DNA of 52,627 nucleotides, from positions 50,856-103,482 of the forward strand of contig AOIR01000048.1 in NCBI GenBank assembly GCA_000337115.1, written 5' to 3'. A model generated the notes under the pieces. That model worked only from the letters and a program-made list of their open reading frames with translations, made no database searches and was not told the DNA's origin. The DNA comes from Natrinema thermotolerans DSM 11552 (lineage in GTDB: Archaea > Halobacteriota > Halobacteria > Halobacteriales > Natrialbaceae). Shown piece by piece: positions 26,216 to 33,848 of the stretch. Position numbers and translations under genes: made by a program. Every line of letters begins with the position of its first letter. The stretch's first letter is position 1.

Positions 26216-26350
26216 ATGTCAACACTGATCGAGGCCGCTGTTCTCGCGTCGGAAACGGAACCGGAACTGCCGATGCAACTCGTCGGCTGGGGCGCGCTCG
26301 CGCTCGGCCTCCTGGTGACGATCGCCTGGGCGGTCTCGCTCTACCGGTAA
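26216..26350 (+). CDS. Tiny single-helix membrane protein
   Basis: A 44-residue open frame starting MSTLIEAAVLASETEPELPM with one transmembrane helix (LVGWGALALGLLVTIAWAVS) and ending LYR. It has an ATG start, a clean stop and a natural hydrophobic profile. GAACAATTAAGG at 26181-26192 gives an AT-rich promoter 25-35 bases upstream. It ends two bases before the convergent CinA-like stop. Too short for family recognition. Confidence 0.6.
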   Translation: MSTLIEAAVLASETEPELPMQLVGWGALALGLLVTIAWAVSLYR

Positions 26351-26352
26351 GA

Positions 26353-27036
26353 TCACGGCGAGTCGACTCGCTCGCGGAGCCAATCGGCAGCGTCGGCGAC
26401 CGTCGCCTCGTCGGTGCCGGTCAGTTCGATCCTGACCGACTCGCCGGGATAGCTGCCAACCGACACGTCGAACCGCTCGCGGACGTCGGCGATCCGATCG
26501 AGCAGGGCGCTCTCGGCCTCGCCGGCGACGACCGTCTCGCGGTATGTCGGGGTCCCCGCGAACTCGTCGGCGATCGACTCGAACATCGCCTTCATCTCCG
26601 CCGGGACGCCCGGAAGGACGTAGACCCCCTCGAGGGCCGCGCCGGGGGCGACGCCCGCGTCGTTGTGCAGGGCCCGCGCGCCGGCGGGTAAATCGGCCGT
26701 GCCGGCCGCGAGGTCGTCCCGCGTGTACCCGTCCTCCTCGAGCCAGGCCAGTGCAGCGTCGTGTTCTTCGACCTCGCGGCCGAGGGCCGCCGCGACCCCG
26801 TCCATGGTGAGATCGTCGTGGGTCGGGCCCAGCCCCCCGGTGACGATGACGGCGTCGTATTCGGCGCGGTACTCGTTGACCACGCGGGCGATGTCGGCCA
26901 CGCGATCGGGAACCGTGGTCACCCGGCCGACGGTGACGCCGCGGTCGTCGAGTTCCGAACAGAGCCACGTGGCGTTCGTGTCCGTCGTTCGTCCGGCGAG
27001 CAGTTCGTCCCCGACCGTTACGACCGCGACGTTCAT
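26353..27036 (-). CDS. CinA-like molybdopterin-binding domain protein
   Basis: A 227-residue protein matching the N-terminal (MoCF-like) domain of CinA: MNVAVVTVGDELLAGRTTDT, IVTGGLGPTHDDLTMDGVAA and VYVLPGVPAEMKAMFESIA. The C-terminal nicotinamide-mononucleotide deamidase domain of full CinA is absent, as in many archaeal relatives. These domains resemble MoaB/MogA and hydrolyse nucleotide sugars such as ADP-ribose in some members. The frame is open upstream to 27315, but that part is not protein-like. Confidence 0.85.
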   Translation of the reverse strand: MNVAVVTVGDELLAGRTTDTNATWLCSELDDRGVTVGRVTTVPDRVADIARVVNEYRAEYDAVIVTGGLGPTHDDLTMDGVAAALGREVEEHDAALAWLEEDGYTRDDLAAGTADLPAGARALHNDAGVAPGAALEGVYVLPGVPAEMKAMFESIADEFAGTPTYRETVVAGEAESALLDRIADVRERFDVSVGSYPGESVRIELTGTDEATVADAADWLRERVDSP

Positions 27037-27169
27037 ACCCCGTCGTTCGGGCCGGACCCCCAAATGCGTCTCGCCCTCGGCGGATCGCCGCCGGCTCGTG
27101 GGCCTCGCCGCGACCTGTCTGATAAAGTAGTACTCACGGTAACCACAAGATTCAATCCAGATAATTAGT

Positions 27170-27176
27170 AAGGAGG
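27170..27176 (+). promoter_or_regulatory. Strong Shine-Dalgarno of the 27182 regulator
   Basis: AAGGAGG five bases before the ATG. This is unusual in a window where most genes appear leaderless, so the transcript has a 5' leader. Confidence 0.6.
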
Positions 27177-27181
27177 GTACT

Positions 27182-27538
27182 ATGTCTCGGAGTCGGACGG
27201 AACGAACGGAGGCGGACTCGGCCACAGTGCTATCCGCGCTAGGGAACAAATACAGCGCGGAGATCCTCTGTGCGGCGGGAACGCCGAAATCAGCGCAGGC
27301 GCTCAGCGAGGACATCGAGATCCCGATCGCGACCTGTTACCGCCGGATCGAGGAACTCGTCGACGCCGGACTGTTGACCTGCGAAGGGCGACAGCTCTCC
27401 GACGAGGGGCGACGGACCAACATCTACCGACGGACGCTTGACGAGATCGAGATCGACTTCTCGAACGACACCCCCGAGTTCTCCCGCAAGCGCCGGACCG
27501 AGGCGAAAAACAGGCTCCAGGACAAACTCGAGGATTAA
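27182..27538 (+). CDS. Winged-helix transcriptional regulator (ArsR-like)
   Basis: A 118-residue protein. VLSALGNKYSAEILCAAGTP then KSAQALSEDIEIPIATCYRRIEELVDAGLL is a classic winged helix. The wing is EGRQLSDEGRRTNIYRRTLDEIEI and the C-terminal helix is basic. It lies 126 bases upstream of queD in the same direction, and a 15-bp palindrome occupies the queD start region. This regulator is therefore a candidate controller of preQ0 synthesis (inference). A strong Shine-Dalgarno sets its start. Confidence 0.85.
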   Translation: MSRSRTERTEADSATVLSALGNKYSAEILCAAGTPKSAQALSEDIEIPIATCYRRIEELVDAGLLTCEGRQLSDEGRRTNIYRRTLDEIEIDFSNDTPEFSRKRRTEAKNRLQDKLED

Positions 27539-27647
27539 CGCCTCGAGCCGGCAGTTCCCGCCGGGAGGCGGGACGGTCCGCGTTCCGTTCTCGAAGCGAC
27601 GACTCCGATCCCAGCGTAGCGGCCGTTCGGCCATCCTTAAGTATTCC

Positions 27648-27662
27648 CACGAGAATCTCGTG
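27648..27662. promoter_or_regulatory. 15-bp perfect palindrome at the queD start
   Basis: CACGAGAATCTCGTG, seven-base arms around a central A, ending two bases before the queD ATG. The likely TATA box (CCTTAAGTA, 27634-27642) is just upstream. A bound dimer would cover the transcription start, the classical repressor position. Confidence 0.65.
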
Positions 27663-27664
27663 AT

Positions 27665-28144
27665 ATGACCGATACCGCCGACCCCCGCGAACGCGGCTCC
27701 GACGCGACGACCGACGATGCGATCGTCGGCGCACGTCGCACCCTCCACGTCGGCCACGACCGGCCGATCAGGATCAGCACCGGCCACCGGATACGACACC
27801 ACGACGGCAAGTGTGCCCGCCCGCACGGCCACAACTACGAGATCGCCGTCACCGTCACCGGCCGGCTCACCGACGAGGGATGGATCGCCGATAAGGGTGA
27901 TATTACCGACGTGATATCCGAGTGGGACCACCGGTTCCTGCTCGAGGCCGGCGACCCGCTGATCGAGGCCTTCGAAGCGGCCGGCGACGGGGACGGCGTC
28001 GTCGTCCTCGAGAACCCGCCGACCGCGGAGGTGATGAGCGTCGTCTTGGAGCGAAAGCTCGCGGCGGCACTGCCCGAGACGGTCACCGACGTCGCCGTGC
28101 GGGTCAGCGAGACGAGCGAACTCTGCGGGGGCAGCGGGTTCTGA
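27665..28144 (+). CDS. queD: 6-carboxy-5,6,7,8-tetrahydropterin synthase
   Basis: Converts dihydroneopterin triphosphate to 6-carboxytetrahydropterin, the second step to preQ0, which archaea insert in tRNA position 15 to make archaeosine. It has 159 residues. Zinc ligands are His41, His54 and His56 (ISTGHRIRHH and KCARPHGHNYEI) with the catalytic Cys50. WIADKGDITDVISEWDHRFL and PPTAEVMSVVLERKL complete the family signature. It is the first gene of queD-queE-queC; queE starts two bases after its stop. TATA and palindrome upstream suggest regulated transcription. Confidence 0.92.
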   Translation: MTDTADPRERGSDATTDDAIVGARRTLHVGHDRPIRISTGHRIRHHDGKCARPHGHNYEIAVTVTGRLTDEGWIADKGDITDVISEWDHRFLLEAGDPLIEAFEAAGDGDGVVVLENPPTAEVMSVVLERKLAAALPETVTDVAVRVSETSELCGGSGF

Positions 28145-28145
28145 G

Positions 28146-28934
28146 ATGCCGGTTTCCGACTCCATCGACCTCGAGTCCGGTACGGAAGGCGGCGACGAGG
28201 AGACGCCGGACGGACTGCCGATCAACGAACTGTTTCACTCCCTGCAGGGGGAGGGCACCCTCGCCGGCGTTCCGTCGACGTTCGTCCGCACGAGCGGCTG
28301 TAACCTCCGGTGTTGGTTCTGTGACTCCTATCACACCTCCTGGGAGCCCACCCACGCGTGGCTCGGCCGTGAGGAGATCCTCGCCGAGATCGAGGCCCGC
28401 GACGCCGACTACGTCGTCCTGACCGGCGGCGAACCGCTGCTCCACGACGAGAGCGTCGGCCTGCTCGAGGCCCTCGACGAGCGGGGGTATCACACCACCG
28501 TCGAGACCAACGGGACGATCTACCGGGACGCGCCGATCGATCTCGCCTCGATCAGCCCGAAACTCGAGAGCAGCACGCCGACGCCGGAACGCGCACCGGA
28601 GGACGCCCCCGCCGGCGAGTGGGAGGAACGTCACGAGCGCGATCGAATCGACATGGACGCGCTCGTCCGACTGGTCGAGGCCTACGATGTCCAGTTGAAG
28701 TTCGTCGTAACCGACGCCGACGACATGCCGGAGATCCTCGAACTACTCGGCGACCTCCGCGACGCCGCCGCGGTCCCGATCCCCGACGATGACGTCCTCC
28801 TGATGCCCGAGGGCGCGACCCGCGAGCGCCTCGCGGAGACCCGAACCCGGGTCGCCGACCTCGCGATGGAGTACGGCTTCCGGTACACGCCCCGACTCCA
28901 CGTCGACCTCTGGAACGACGCCCCCGAGACGTAA
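28146..28934 (+). CDS. queE: 7-carboxy-7-deazaguanine synthase (radical SAM)
   Basis: Radical SAM enzyme that rearranges carboxytetrahydropterin to 7-carboxy-7-deazaguanine. It has 262 residues. The cluster motif is Cys52-x3-Cys56-x2-Cys59 (TSGCNLRCWFCDSYHTSW), the standard CxxxCxxC. INELFHSLQGEGTLAGVPST upstream is the QueE substrate/SAM entry region and VVLTGGEPLLHDES the GGEP motif. Overlap-free coupling to queD (2-base gap) and 29 bases to queC indicate one operon. A ~35-residue insertion around 150-180 (STPTPERAPEDAPAGEWEER) is acidic. Confidence 0.93.
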   Translation: MPVSDSIDLESGTEGGDEETPDGLPINELFHSLQGEGTLAGVPSTFVRTSGCNLRCWFCDSYHTSWEPTHAWLGREEILAEIEARDADYVVLTGGEPLLHDESVGLLEALDERGYHTTVETNGTIYRDAPIDLASISPKLESSTPTPERAPEDAPAGEWEERHERDRIDMDALVRLVEAYDVQLKFVVTDADDMPEILELLGDLRDAAAVPIPDDDVLLMPEGATRERLAETRTRVADLAMEYGFRYTPRLHVDLWNDAPET

Positions 28935-28963
28935 CGCCGACCGATCGACCGTTCGAGACACGC

Positions 28964-29692
28964 ATGACTGACGATACCCACACCACGACCGACGAACCGT
29001 CAGAAAAACGCGCCGTCGTCCTCCTCTCGGGGGGCATGGACAGCGCTACCGCCGCCGCCGTCGCCCGCGATCGGGGCTACGAGATCTACGCCCTGCATAC
29101 CTCCTACGGCCAGCGCACTGAAGATCGGGAACTCGAGTGTGCCCGCCGGCTGGCCGACGAGTTCGATGCGGCCGACTTCCTGCGCCTCGAGACCGACCAT
29201 CTCGCGGCGATCGGGGCCTCGAGCCTGACCGACGAGGAGATGGCCGTCGAAGACGCGGACATGGAGAGTGACGAGATACCCACCTCTTACGTCCCGTTCC
29301 GGAACGCCAACCTGCTCGCGATGGCCGTCTCCTACGCCGAGGCCAACGACTGCGGCGCGGTCTTCATCGGGGCCCACAGCGAGGACTTCTCCGGGTATCC
29401 GGACTGCCGGCCCGCGTTCTTCGAGGCCTTCGAGGACGTGGTCGACGTCGGCACCAAACCCGAGACCGAGATTTCGATCGAGGCACCGTTCGTCGAGTGG
29501 TCCAAGACCGACATCGCCGAACGGGGCGTCGAACTCGAGGTCCCCTACGAACACACCTGGAGCTGTTACCGGGAGAACGAACCCGCCTGCGGCACCTGCG
29601 ACGCCTGCGCGTTCCGGCTGCAGGCGTTCCAGAACATCGGCGTCCGAGATCCGATCGCGTACGCCGAGCGGCCGTCCTACGCTGACGAGTAG
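28964..29692 (+). CDS. queC: 7-cyano-7-deazaguanine (preQ0) synthase
   Basis: ATP-dependent conversion of 7-carboxy-7-deazaguanine to preQ0 using ammonia. It has 242 residues. The PP-loop SGGMDS is at residues 22-27. The C-terminal zinc site is Cys201, Cys209, Cys212 and Cys215 (WSCYRENEPACGTCDACAFRL). VPFRNANLLAMAVSYAEAND and IGAHSEDFSGYPDCRPAFFE are family motifs. It is the last of the three-gene preQ0 operon. The later archaeosine steps (TgtA, ArcS) and GTP cyclohydrolase are not in the window. Confidence 0.94.
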   Translation: MTDDTHTTTDEPSEKRAVVLLSGGMDSATAAAVARDRGYEIYALHTSYGQRTEDRELECARRLADEFDAADFLRLETDHLAAIGASSLTDEEMAVEDADMESDEIPTSYVPFRNANLLAMAVSYAEANDCGAVFIGAHSEDFSGYPDCRPAFFEAFEDVVDVGTKPETEISIEAPFVEWSKTDIAERGVELEVPYEHTWSCYRENEPACGTCDACAFRLQAFQNIGVRDPIAYAERPSYADE

Positions 29693-29717
29693 TGATTCCG
29701 ACGGCTCGGCGCGTCGC

Positions 29718-30002
29718 TCACCCTTCGCGAACGCGGAGATACGTCGTATAGACCGTCGTCAACAGGCCTGTTCGCTCGCTCTCGATGCCGAGCAGTTCGT
29801 GGGGGGTCTGTGCCGCCAGTTTCGGATATTCCTGTTTCGCTCGCTTGTCGGTACTCCGGATCTCGAGGACGGCCCCGTCGGGCAGATCCTCGAGGGCTCG
29901 CTGGACGGCGGCGATGCCGTTGGCACAGCCCCGGCCGCGGTTGTCGACGGTCCGATCGGGGTCGACGTCGGGCAGCTCCGTCGGGACGGCCGCGTCAGTC
30001 AT
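29718..30002 (-). CDS. TusA-like sulfurtransferase-family protein
   Basis: A 94-residue protein related to the TusA/SirA family: TVDNRGRGCANGIAAVQRAL corresponds to the TusA Cys loop, and DGAVLEIRSTDKRAKQEYPK is the following strand. The key Cys26 is kept, but the normal CPxP is replaced by CANG, as in a divergent branch. Overlap of 8 bases with the upstream membrane-protein gene implies coupled translation. It may act as a sulfur or redox carrier for that protein (inference). Confidence 0.75.
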   Translation of the reverse strand: MTDAAVPTELPDVDPDRTVDNRGRGCANGIAAVQRALEDLPDGAVLEIRSTDKRAKQEYPKLAAQTPHELLGIESERTGLLTTVYTTYLRVREG

Positions 30003-31002
30003 CGCTCGTCACCTCCGTCGGCTCGGGGCCGGCGGCGTCGGTCGTCGGTCCGTCGCGCTGGCCGCCCATCTCCTCGAGGTCACAGACCCCGTCGATGGGC
30101 GAACAGGCCCGCCACATCGGGCAGAGTTTGAAGATGACGACGAGGACGCCGATCGAACCCAGTTTCGCCGCGACTGCGAGTCCGAGGGTCGTTCCCAGAT
30201 AGGGCCCGATCGTCGTGCCGAGGGCGTCGACGGCCTGATACAGCCCCGTCGCGATCAGGGTCGGAATGATGAAGCGGACGGCCCACCGGAACCGCTCGAG
30301 CTGCTGGCCGGCGGCGCGGATCACGGGCGTCGTCGGGTACTCCTGGCCGGTCGGGACGGCGACGAAGATGTTCCAGACGGCCCCGCCGACCCACACCGCG
30401 AACGCCAGCAGGTGGAGGACGCGGACGCCGACCGCGAGGCCGTCGCCGGCCCGGAGTCCGACCTCGAGCGCGGCCGTCAGGACGACGGCGGCCAGTGCCA
30501 GCGCCAGCGCCGCGAGCCCGAGCGGGCCGCGGAACTGGGCGTCGACCGACGCGGAGCGCAGCGACTGCGTCCCGCCGATCGCGACGAGTCCGAGGACCGC
30601 CGTCCCGAGCGCGAGGACGGGAAGCGGCCGCGAGACGGCCGCGGCGTACCGGTCGATCGCGACGGCAGCCCCGGGGACGAGAACGACGAGCGCCCCGATC
30701 GCGATCCGGTGGAACCGGTCGTACATCCGCGCGCAGTAGGCGTCGGCCCCGGTCTCGAGATCGCCCGGGCGGACGAAGCCGTGTTTCCAGAGTAGTCCGC
30801 CGGCAAGCACGCCGAGGGCGACGAAGTAGCCCCACTTGGCGACCGCCACCGCGAGGTCCCCGCCACCGGCGAGTCGGCCGGTCACCACCGTGCCGAGGAA
30901 AGACGCGGCCAGAATGATCGTCAGCGCGATTTTCGGGAGCGTGTACTTGTCGAAGAGGTCGTCCGCCGTCGTCTCGACGGACTGCCTCGTGGAGCCGGCC
31001 AT
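29995..31002 (-). CDS. CopD-like eight-helix membrane protein
   Basis: A 335-residue polytopic membrane protein. About eight hydrophobic segments run from IALTIILAASFLGTVVTGRL to LGLAVAAKLGSIGVLVVIFK. VLHLLAFAVWVGGAVWNIFV resembles the CopD core motif (HxxAxxxWxGG) that can carry haem or copper. The cytosolic C-terminus has three cysteines (KLCPMWRACSPIDGVCDLEE) which may be a metal or sulfur site. It precedes and overlaps the TusA-like gene, so the two probably form a membrane-plus-carrier pair. Function unproven. Confidence 0.75.
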   Translation of the reverse strand: MAGSTRQSVETTADDLFDKYTLPKIALTIILAASFLGTVVTGRLAGGGDLAVAVAKWGYFVALGVLAGGLLWKHGFVRPGDLETGADAYCARMYDRFHRIAIGALVVLVPGAAVAIDRYAAAVSRPLPVLALGTAVLGLVAIGGTQSLRSASVDAQFRGPLGLAALALALAAVVLTAALEVGLRAGDGLAVGVRVLHLLAFAVWVGGAVWNIFVAVPTGQEYPTTPVIRAAGQQLERFRWAVRFIIPTLIATGLYQAVDALGTTIGPYLGTTLGLAVAAKLGSIGVLVVIFKLCPMWRACSPIDGVCDLEEMGGQRDGPTTDAAGPEPTEVTSDD

Positions 31003-31213
31003 ACTGTGGGGTCACCCGCCTCGTCGTTGGGTCGGTCGCCACTAAGGGCTGGTCGCGGACATATTCGCTCGCGCGGTTTCAGCGGGTCGAACCGGTTCGG
31101 CGTCGCGACGGCCAAGCGACGTTGTCCCCCACCGGCCGAACGGTCCGGAACCAGGGACGAATCGGTTCGGGTCCGGACCTTAGCGTCTCGACGCCCTAGC
31201 GCCGCCCAACGCC

Positions 31214-32122
31214 ATGCCCGGCACCGACGCTCGAGAGTCGACGACGCCGATTTCGTGGACGAGGGGGAGCCAGGATCGGCCCGCACCCCTCGTTGAACGG
31301 GTGCCGTACGTCGAACTCCGTCTCGAGCATCCGTCGCTCGAGGCCGACCGGTTCGGCGACGCGTTCTTTCCGGACGCGATCCCCTACGAGTTCCGGGGCG
31401 AACGGCGCGTGTTCTACTGGCGCTCGGTGCTTCCCCCCGACGGGCCGGCACCCGCCGACTGGACCGGCGTCTGCGCGACGACACACGGCCTCCGTACGCT
31501 CACCGCCGACGGGACGCGGTCGCCGCCGCTGTGGCGGGAGGGGGCCACCGACGACGGGGCTGCCTCCGGTACCGATGCTGTCCACGAGATCATCGTCGAC
31601 GGGACCGTCGCGGGCGACTCGACGGTCGCCGCCGTCCGCGAGTACTCGCCGCCCGCAATCGCCGTTCGATCCGCCGACGCCGACGCGGTCTCCCTCGAGA
31701 CGCGGGCCGGTCCGCTCTCCGTACCGGCCGGCGAGCGGACGACGGTCGAACTGTCGTCCCGGTCCGTCCGCTCGGCGACGGGCGACGAGACACGGACCGT
31801 GACGCCGCAGCTCCGCGTCCGCTACCCCGGTCTGCGGACGCTGTATCACCCTGCTCGCGGCACCGCCGCAGCCGTCTTTCCCTCGTTCGGGCTCGACCTC
31901 AAGGCCCTGCCGAACCCCGTCCCCGTGCCGACCGCGGCCGGCGAACTGGACGATCGCGGACTGGCGGCCGCGCTCGGTATCGATCTCTCCGAACGGCCGT
32001 ATCCCGAGCGCGTCCTCTGGCAGGCCGTCGCGTACGGCGCGTTCGATCCCCATCGGGAGACGGAACCGCGGCTGTCACAGCCGAGAGACGACCTGCTCCG
32101 ACTCGAGAATCCGACGACGTGA
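31214..32122 (+). CDS. Conserved-looking protein of unknown function
   Basis: A 302-residue protein that I do not recognise. It is soluble and beta-rich by sequence, with no signal or membrane segment. Blocks such as RVPYVELRLEHPSLEADRFG, AFFPDAIPYEFRGERRVFYW, LRVRYPGLRTLYHPARGTAA and RPYPERVLWQAVAYGAFDPH look conserved because they are rich in aromatic and Gly/Pro residues. Codon bias matches the neighbours. It precedes the DUF2249 gene by 113 bases in the same direction and may share its transcript. Confidence 0.7.
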   Translation: MPGTDARESTTPISWTRGSQDRPAPLVERVPYVELRLEHPSLEADRFGDAFFPDAIPYEFRGERRVFYWRSVLPPDGPAPADWTGVCATTHGLRTLTADGTRSPPLWREGATDDGAASGTDAVHEIIVDGTVAGDSTVAAVREYSPPAIAVRSADADAVSLETRAGPLSVPAGERTTVELSSRSVRSATGDETRTVTPQLRVRYPGLRTLYHPARGTAAAVFPSFGLDLKALPNPVPVPTAAGELDDRGLAAALGIDLSERPYPERVLWQAVAYGAFDPHRETEPRLSQPRDDLLRLENPTT

Positions 32123-32235
32123 TATCGCCGCCGGCGATCACCGTCGTGACCGCCCGTCGATCCCCACAGGTGTTATGACGTGGCGAATACGTTCGGGAGA
32201 GTCCCTATTCGAATCCGGTTCATCGATTCGTCCCG

Positions 32236-33297
32236 ATGGAAGACCCTCTCGATGTCCGTGACGAGCCTCGAGCCGAGCGACGGGACAGCGTGTTCGGCCG
32301 TCTCGATCGGGTCGAACCCGGCGAGACGGTGGCGATCACCGCCGACACCGACGTTCGCCCGAGCATCGCCCAGTACCGCATCGAACGGGAGACGGCCCTG
32401 GGGTGGACGGTCGAGACGGACGGCCCCGACGCGTGGGAGGTCCACGTGACGAAACGGGGTGAATCGACGGCTGACTCTCCCGATTTCGATGTCCGAGAGA
32501 TCCCGCCCAAGCGCCGCCACGAGGTCCTGACCGACACGTTCGACCGTCTCGAGCCGGGCCAGGGGTTCGTGCTGGTCAACGACCACGATCCGGAGCCGCT
32601 GTATCACGAACTGCGATCGACTCACGGCGACGTCGTCGGCTGGGAGTACGCGAGCCGCGACGCCGGCGAGTGGCGCGTCGAAATCGCGAAGACCGACGAG
32701 AGCGACGCCGCAACCGACGACGGCGTGGCCGCGACCTTCGACGTTCGCGAGATCCCGAAGCCGGAGCGCCATCCGACGATTCACCATCGGTACGGCAACC
32801 TCGAGGCTGGCGACGCGATGGAGATCGTCGCCCCCCACGAACCCAAACCGCTCCACCAAGAGTTCCAACAGCAGTACGGTGACGCCTTCGAGTGGGCGGT
32901 GATGGATCGATCACCCGGCGAGGTTCGGGTCCGGATCACCAAGGGGTCGGGCGGGGCCGACGGGGCCGACGAAGCCGGAGACGACCTCGCGGTGACGACC
33001 GAACTGGACGTCCGTGACCGGCCGCCCGCCGAGCGTCACGAGCTGATCTTCGAGTCCTACGCCGACCTCGAGGCCGGCGAGGGGTTCGTACTGGTCAACG
33101 ACCACGACCCGAAGCCGCTGTACCACCAGTTCGAGGCCGAGGCCGGCCCCGAGTTCCACTGGGAGTATCGGTTGAAAGACCCCGGCGAGTTCCGCGTACT
33201 GATCGGGAAGACCGACGCCGGCAGCGGGCCGGCATCGACGGCGACGGCAACCCATTCTGACGCCGCGGCGGACGACGGTCCACAGGCCCCGTTCTGA
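32236..33297 (+). CDS. Four tandem DUF2249 domains
   Basis: A 353-residue protein built of four copies of the DUF2249 fold at roughly residues 3-73, 84-152, 168-236 and 256-325. Each opens (L/F)DVR(E/D), has (P/A)(K/E)RRHE or RHP, and a central GETV or GQGFVLVNDHDPxPLYHE. Each closes with GxWRVEI or GEFRVLI before a Lys. Copies 2 and 4 keep NDHDP(E/K)PLYH; copy 3 has APHEPKPLHQ and copy 1 is degenerate (ADTDVRPSIA). DUF2249 proteins in haloarchaea are often near denitrification or NO-related genes, with SirA-like folds. A TusA-like gene is 2 kb away. Confidence 0.85.
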   Translation: MEDPLDVRDEPRAERRDSVFGRLDRVEPGETVAITADTDVRPSIAQYRIERETALGWTVETDGPDAWEVHVTKRGESTADSPDFDVREIPPKRRHEVLTDTFDRLEPGQGFVLVNDHDPEPLYHELRSTHGDVVGWEYASRDAGEWRVEIAKTDESDAATDDGVAATFDVREIPKPERHPTIHHRYGNLEAGDAMEIVAPHEPKPLHQEFQQQYGDAFEWAVMDRSPGEVRVRITKGSGGADGADEAGDDLAVTTELDVRDRPPAERHELIFESYADLEAGEGFVLVNDHDPKPLYHQFEAEAGPEFHWEYRLKDPGEFRVLIGKTDAGSGPASTATATHSDAAADDGPQAPF

Positions 33298-33358
33298 CCG
33301 CGATCGAAACGACAACTGATAGAAACGTTCTTACTCGCTCGCCGTGACGGTCCCGGCG

Positions 33359-33841
33359 ATGGAACGGCGGGAACCGATCCGCGAGTGGTTCCGGGACGAC
33401 GACGGGGACTGGCGGTTTCCCGAGGGCCGTCGCGGCGAGTTCGTGGTGTTGGTCGTCGGGCTGCCGCTGTACGCTTGGGTCGCTGACGTCTATGTTGGAC
33501 TGCCCGCCGTCGTCGACTACTGGCCCGCGGTGTTGCTCGGTGCGTGCTGCGGGTTCTCTTACACGACCCGTTATCGAGACCGCATCGTCGACCGGCTGCC
33601 CGACTGGGCCCCCGCCAGTCAACTCCTCTCGCTACTGGTCGGTGGGATCGGGCTCGATCTCCTCGAGATCGTCCAACTAGCCGACCCGTTCGTTACCCTG
33701 CTCCTCACTGCGGGATGTACGGCCATGCTGATCTCCCTCATCAGGCTCGCCTCACCGTTCCATCGCGGTCTCGAGCCGCCGCGCCGCGGCGTCGAACCGC
33801 CGACGGCCGTCGGAGAGCCGCGGACCGGCACCGACCGCTGA
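33359..33841 (+). CDS. Membrane protein of unknown function
   Basis: A 160-residue protein, MERREPIREWFRDDDGDWRF on. It has about four hydrophobic segments (VVLVVGLPLYAWVADVYVG, AVLLGACCGFSYTTR, LLSLLVGGIGLDLLEI and FVTLLLTAGCTAMLISLIR) and a charged Pro-rich C-terminus. TTCTTA at ~33329 sits 27 bases before this ATG and supports it over a GTG at 33344. Unrecognised. It is separated from the DUF2249 gene by 61 bases. Confidence 0.65.
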   Translation: MERREPIREWFRDDDGDWRFPEGRRGEFVVLVVGLPLYAWVADVYVGLPAVVDYWPAVLLGACCGFSYTTRYRDRIVDRLPDWAPASQLLSLLVGGIGLDLLEIVQLADPFVTLLLTAGCTAMLISLIRLASPFHRGLEPPRRGVEPPTAVGEPRTGTDR

Positions 33842-33848
33842 AACCCCT

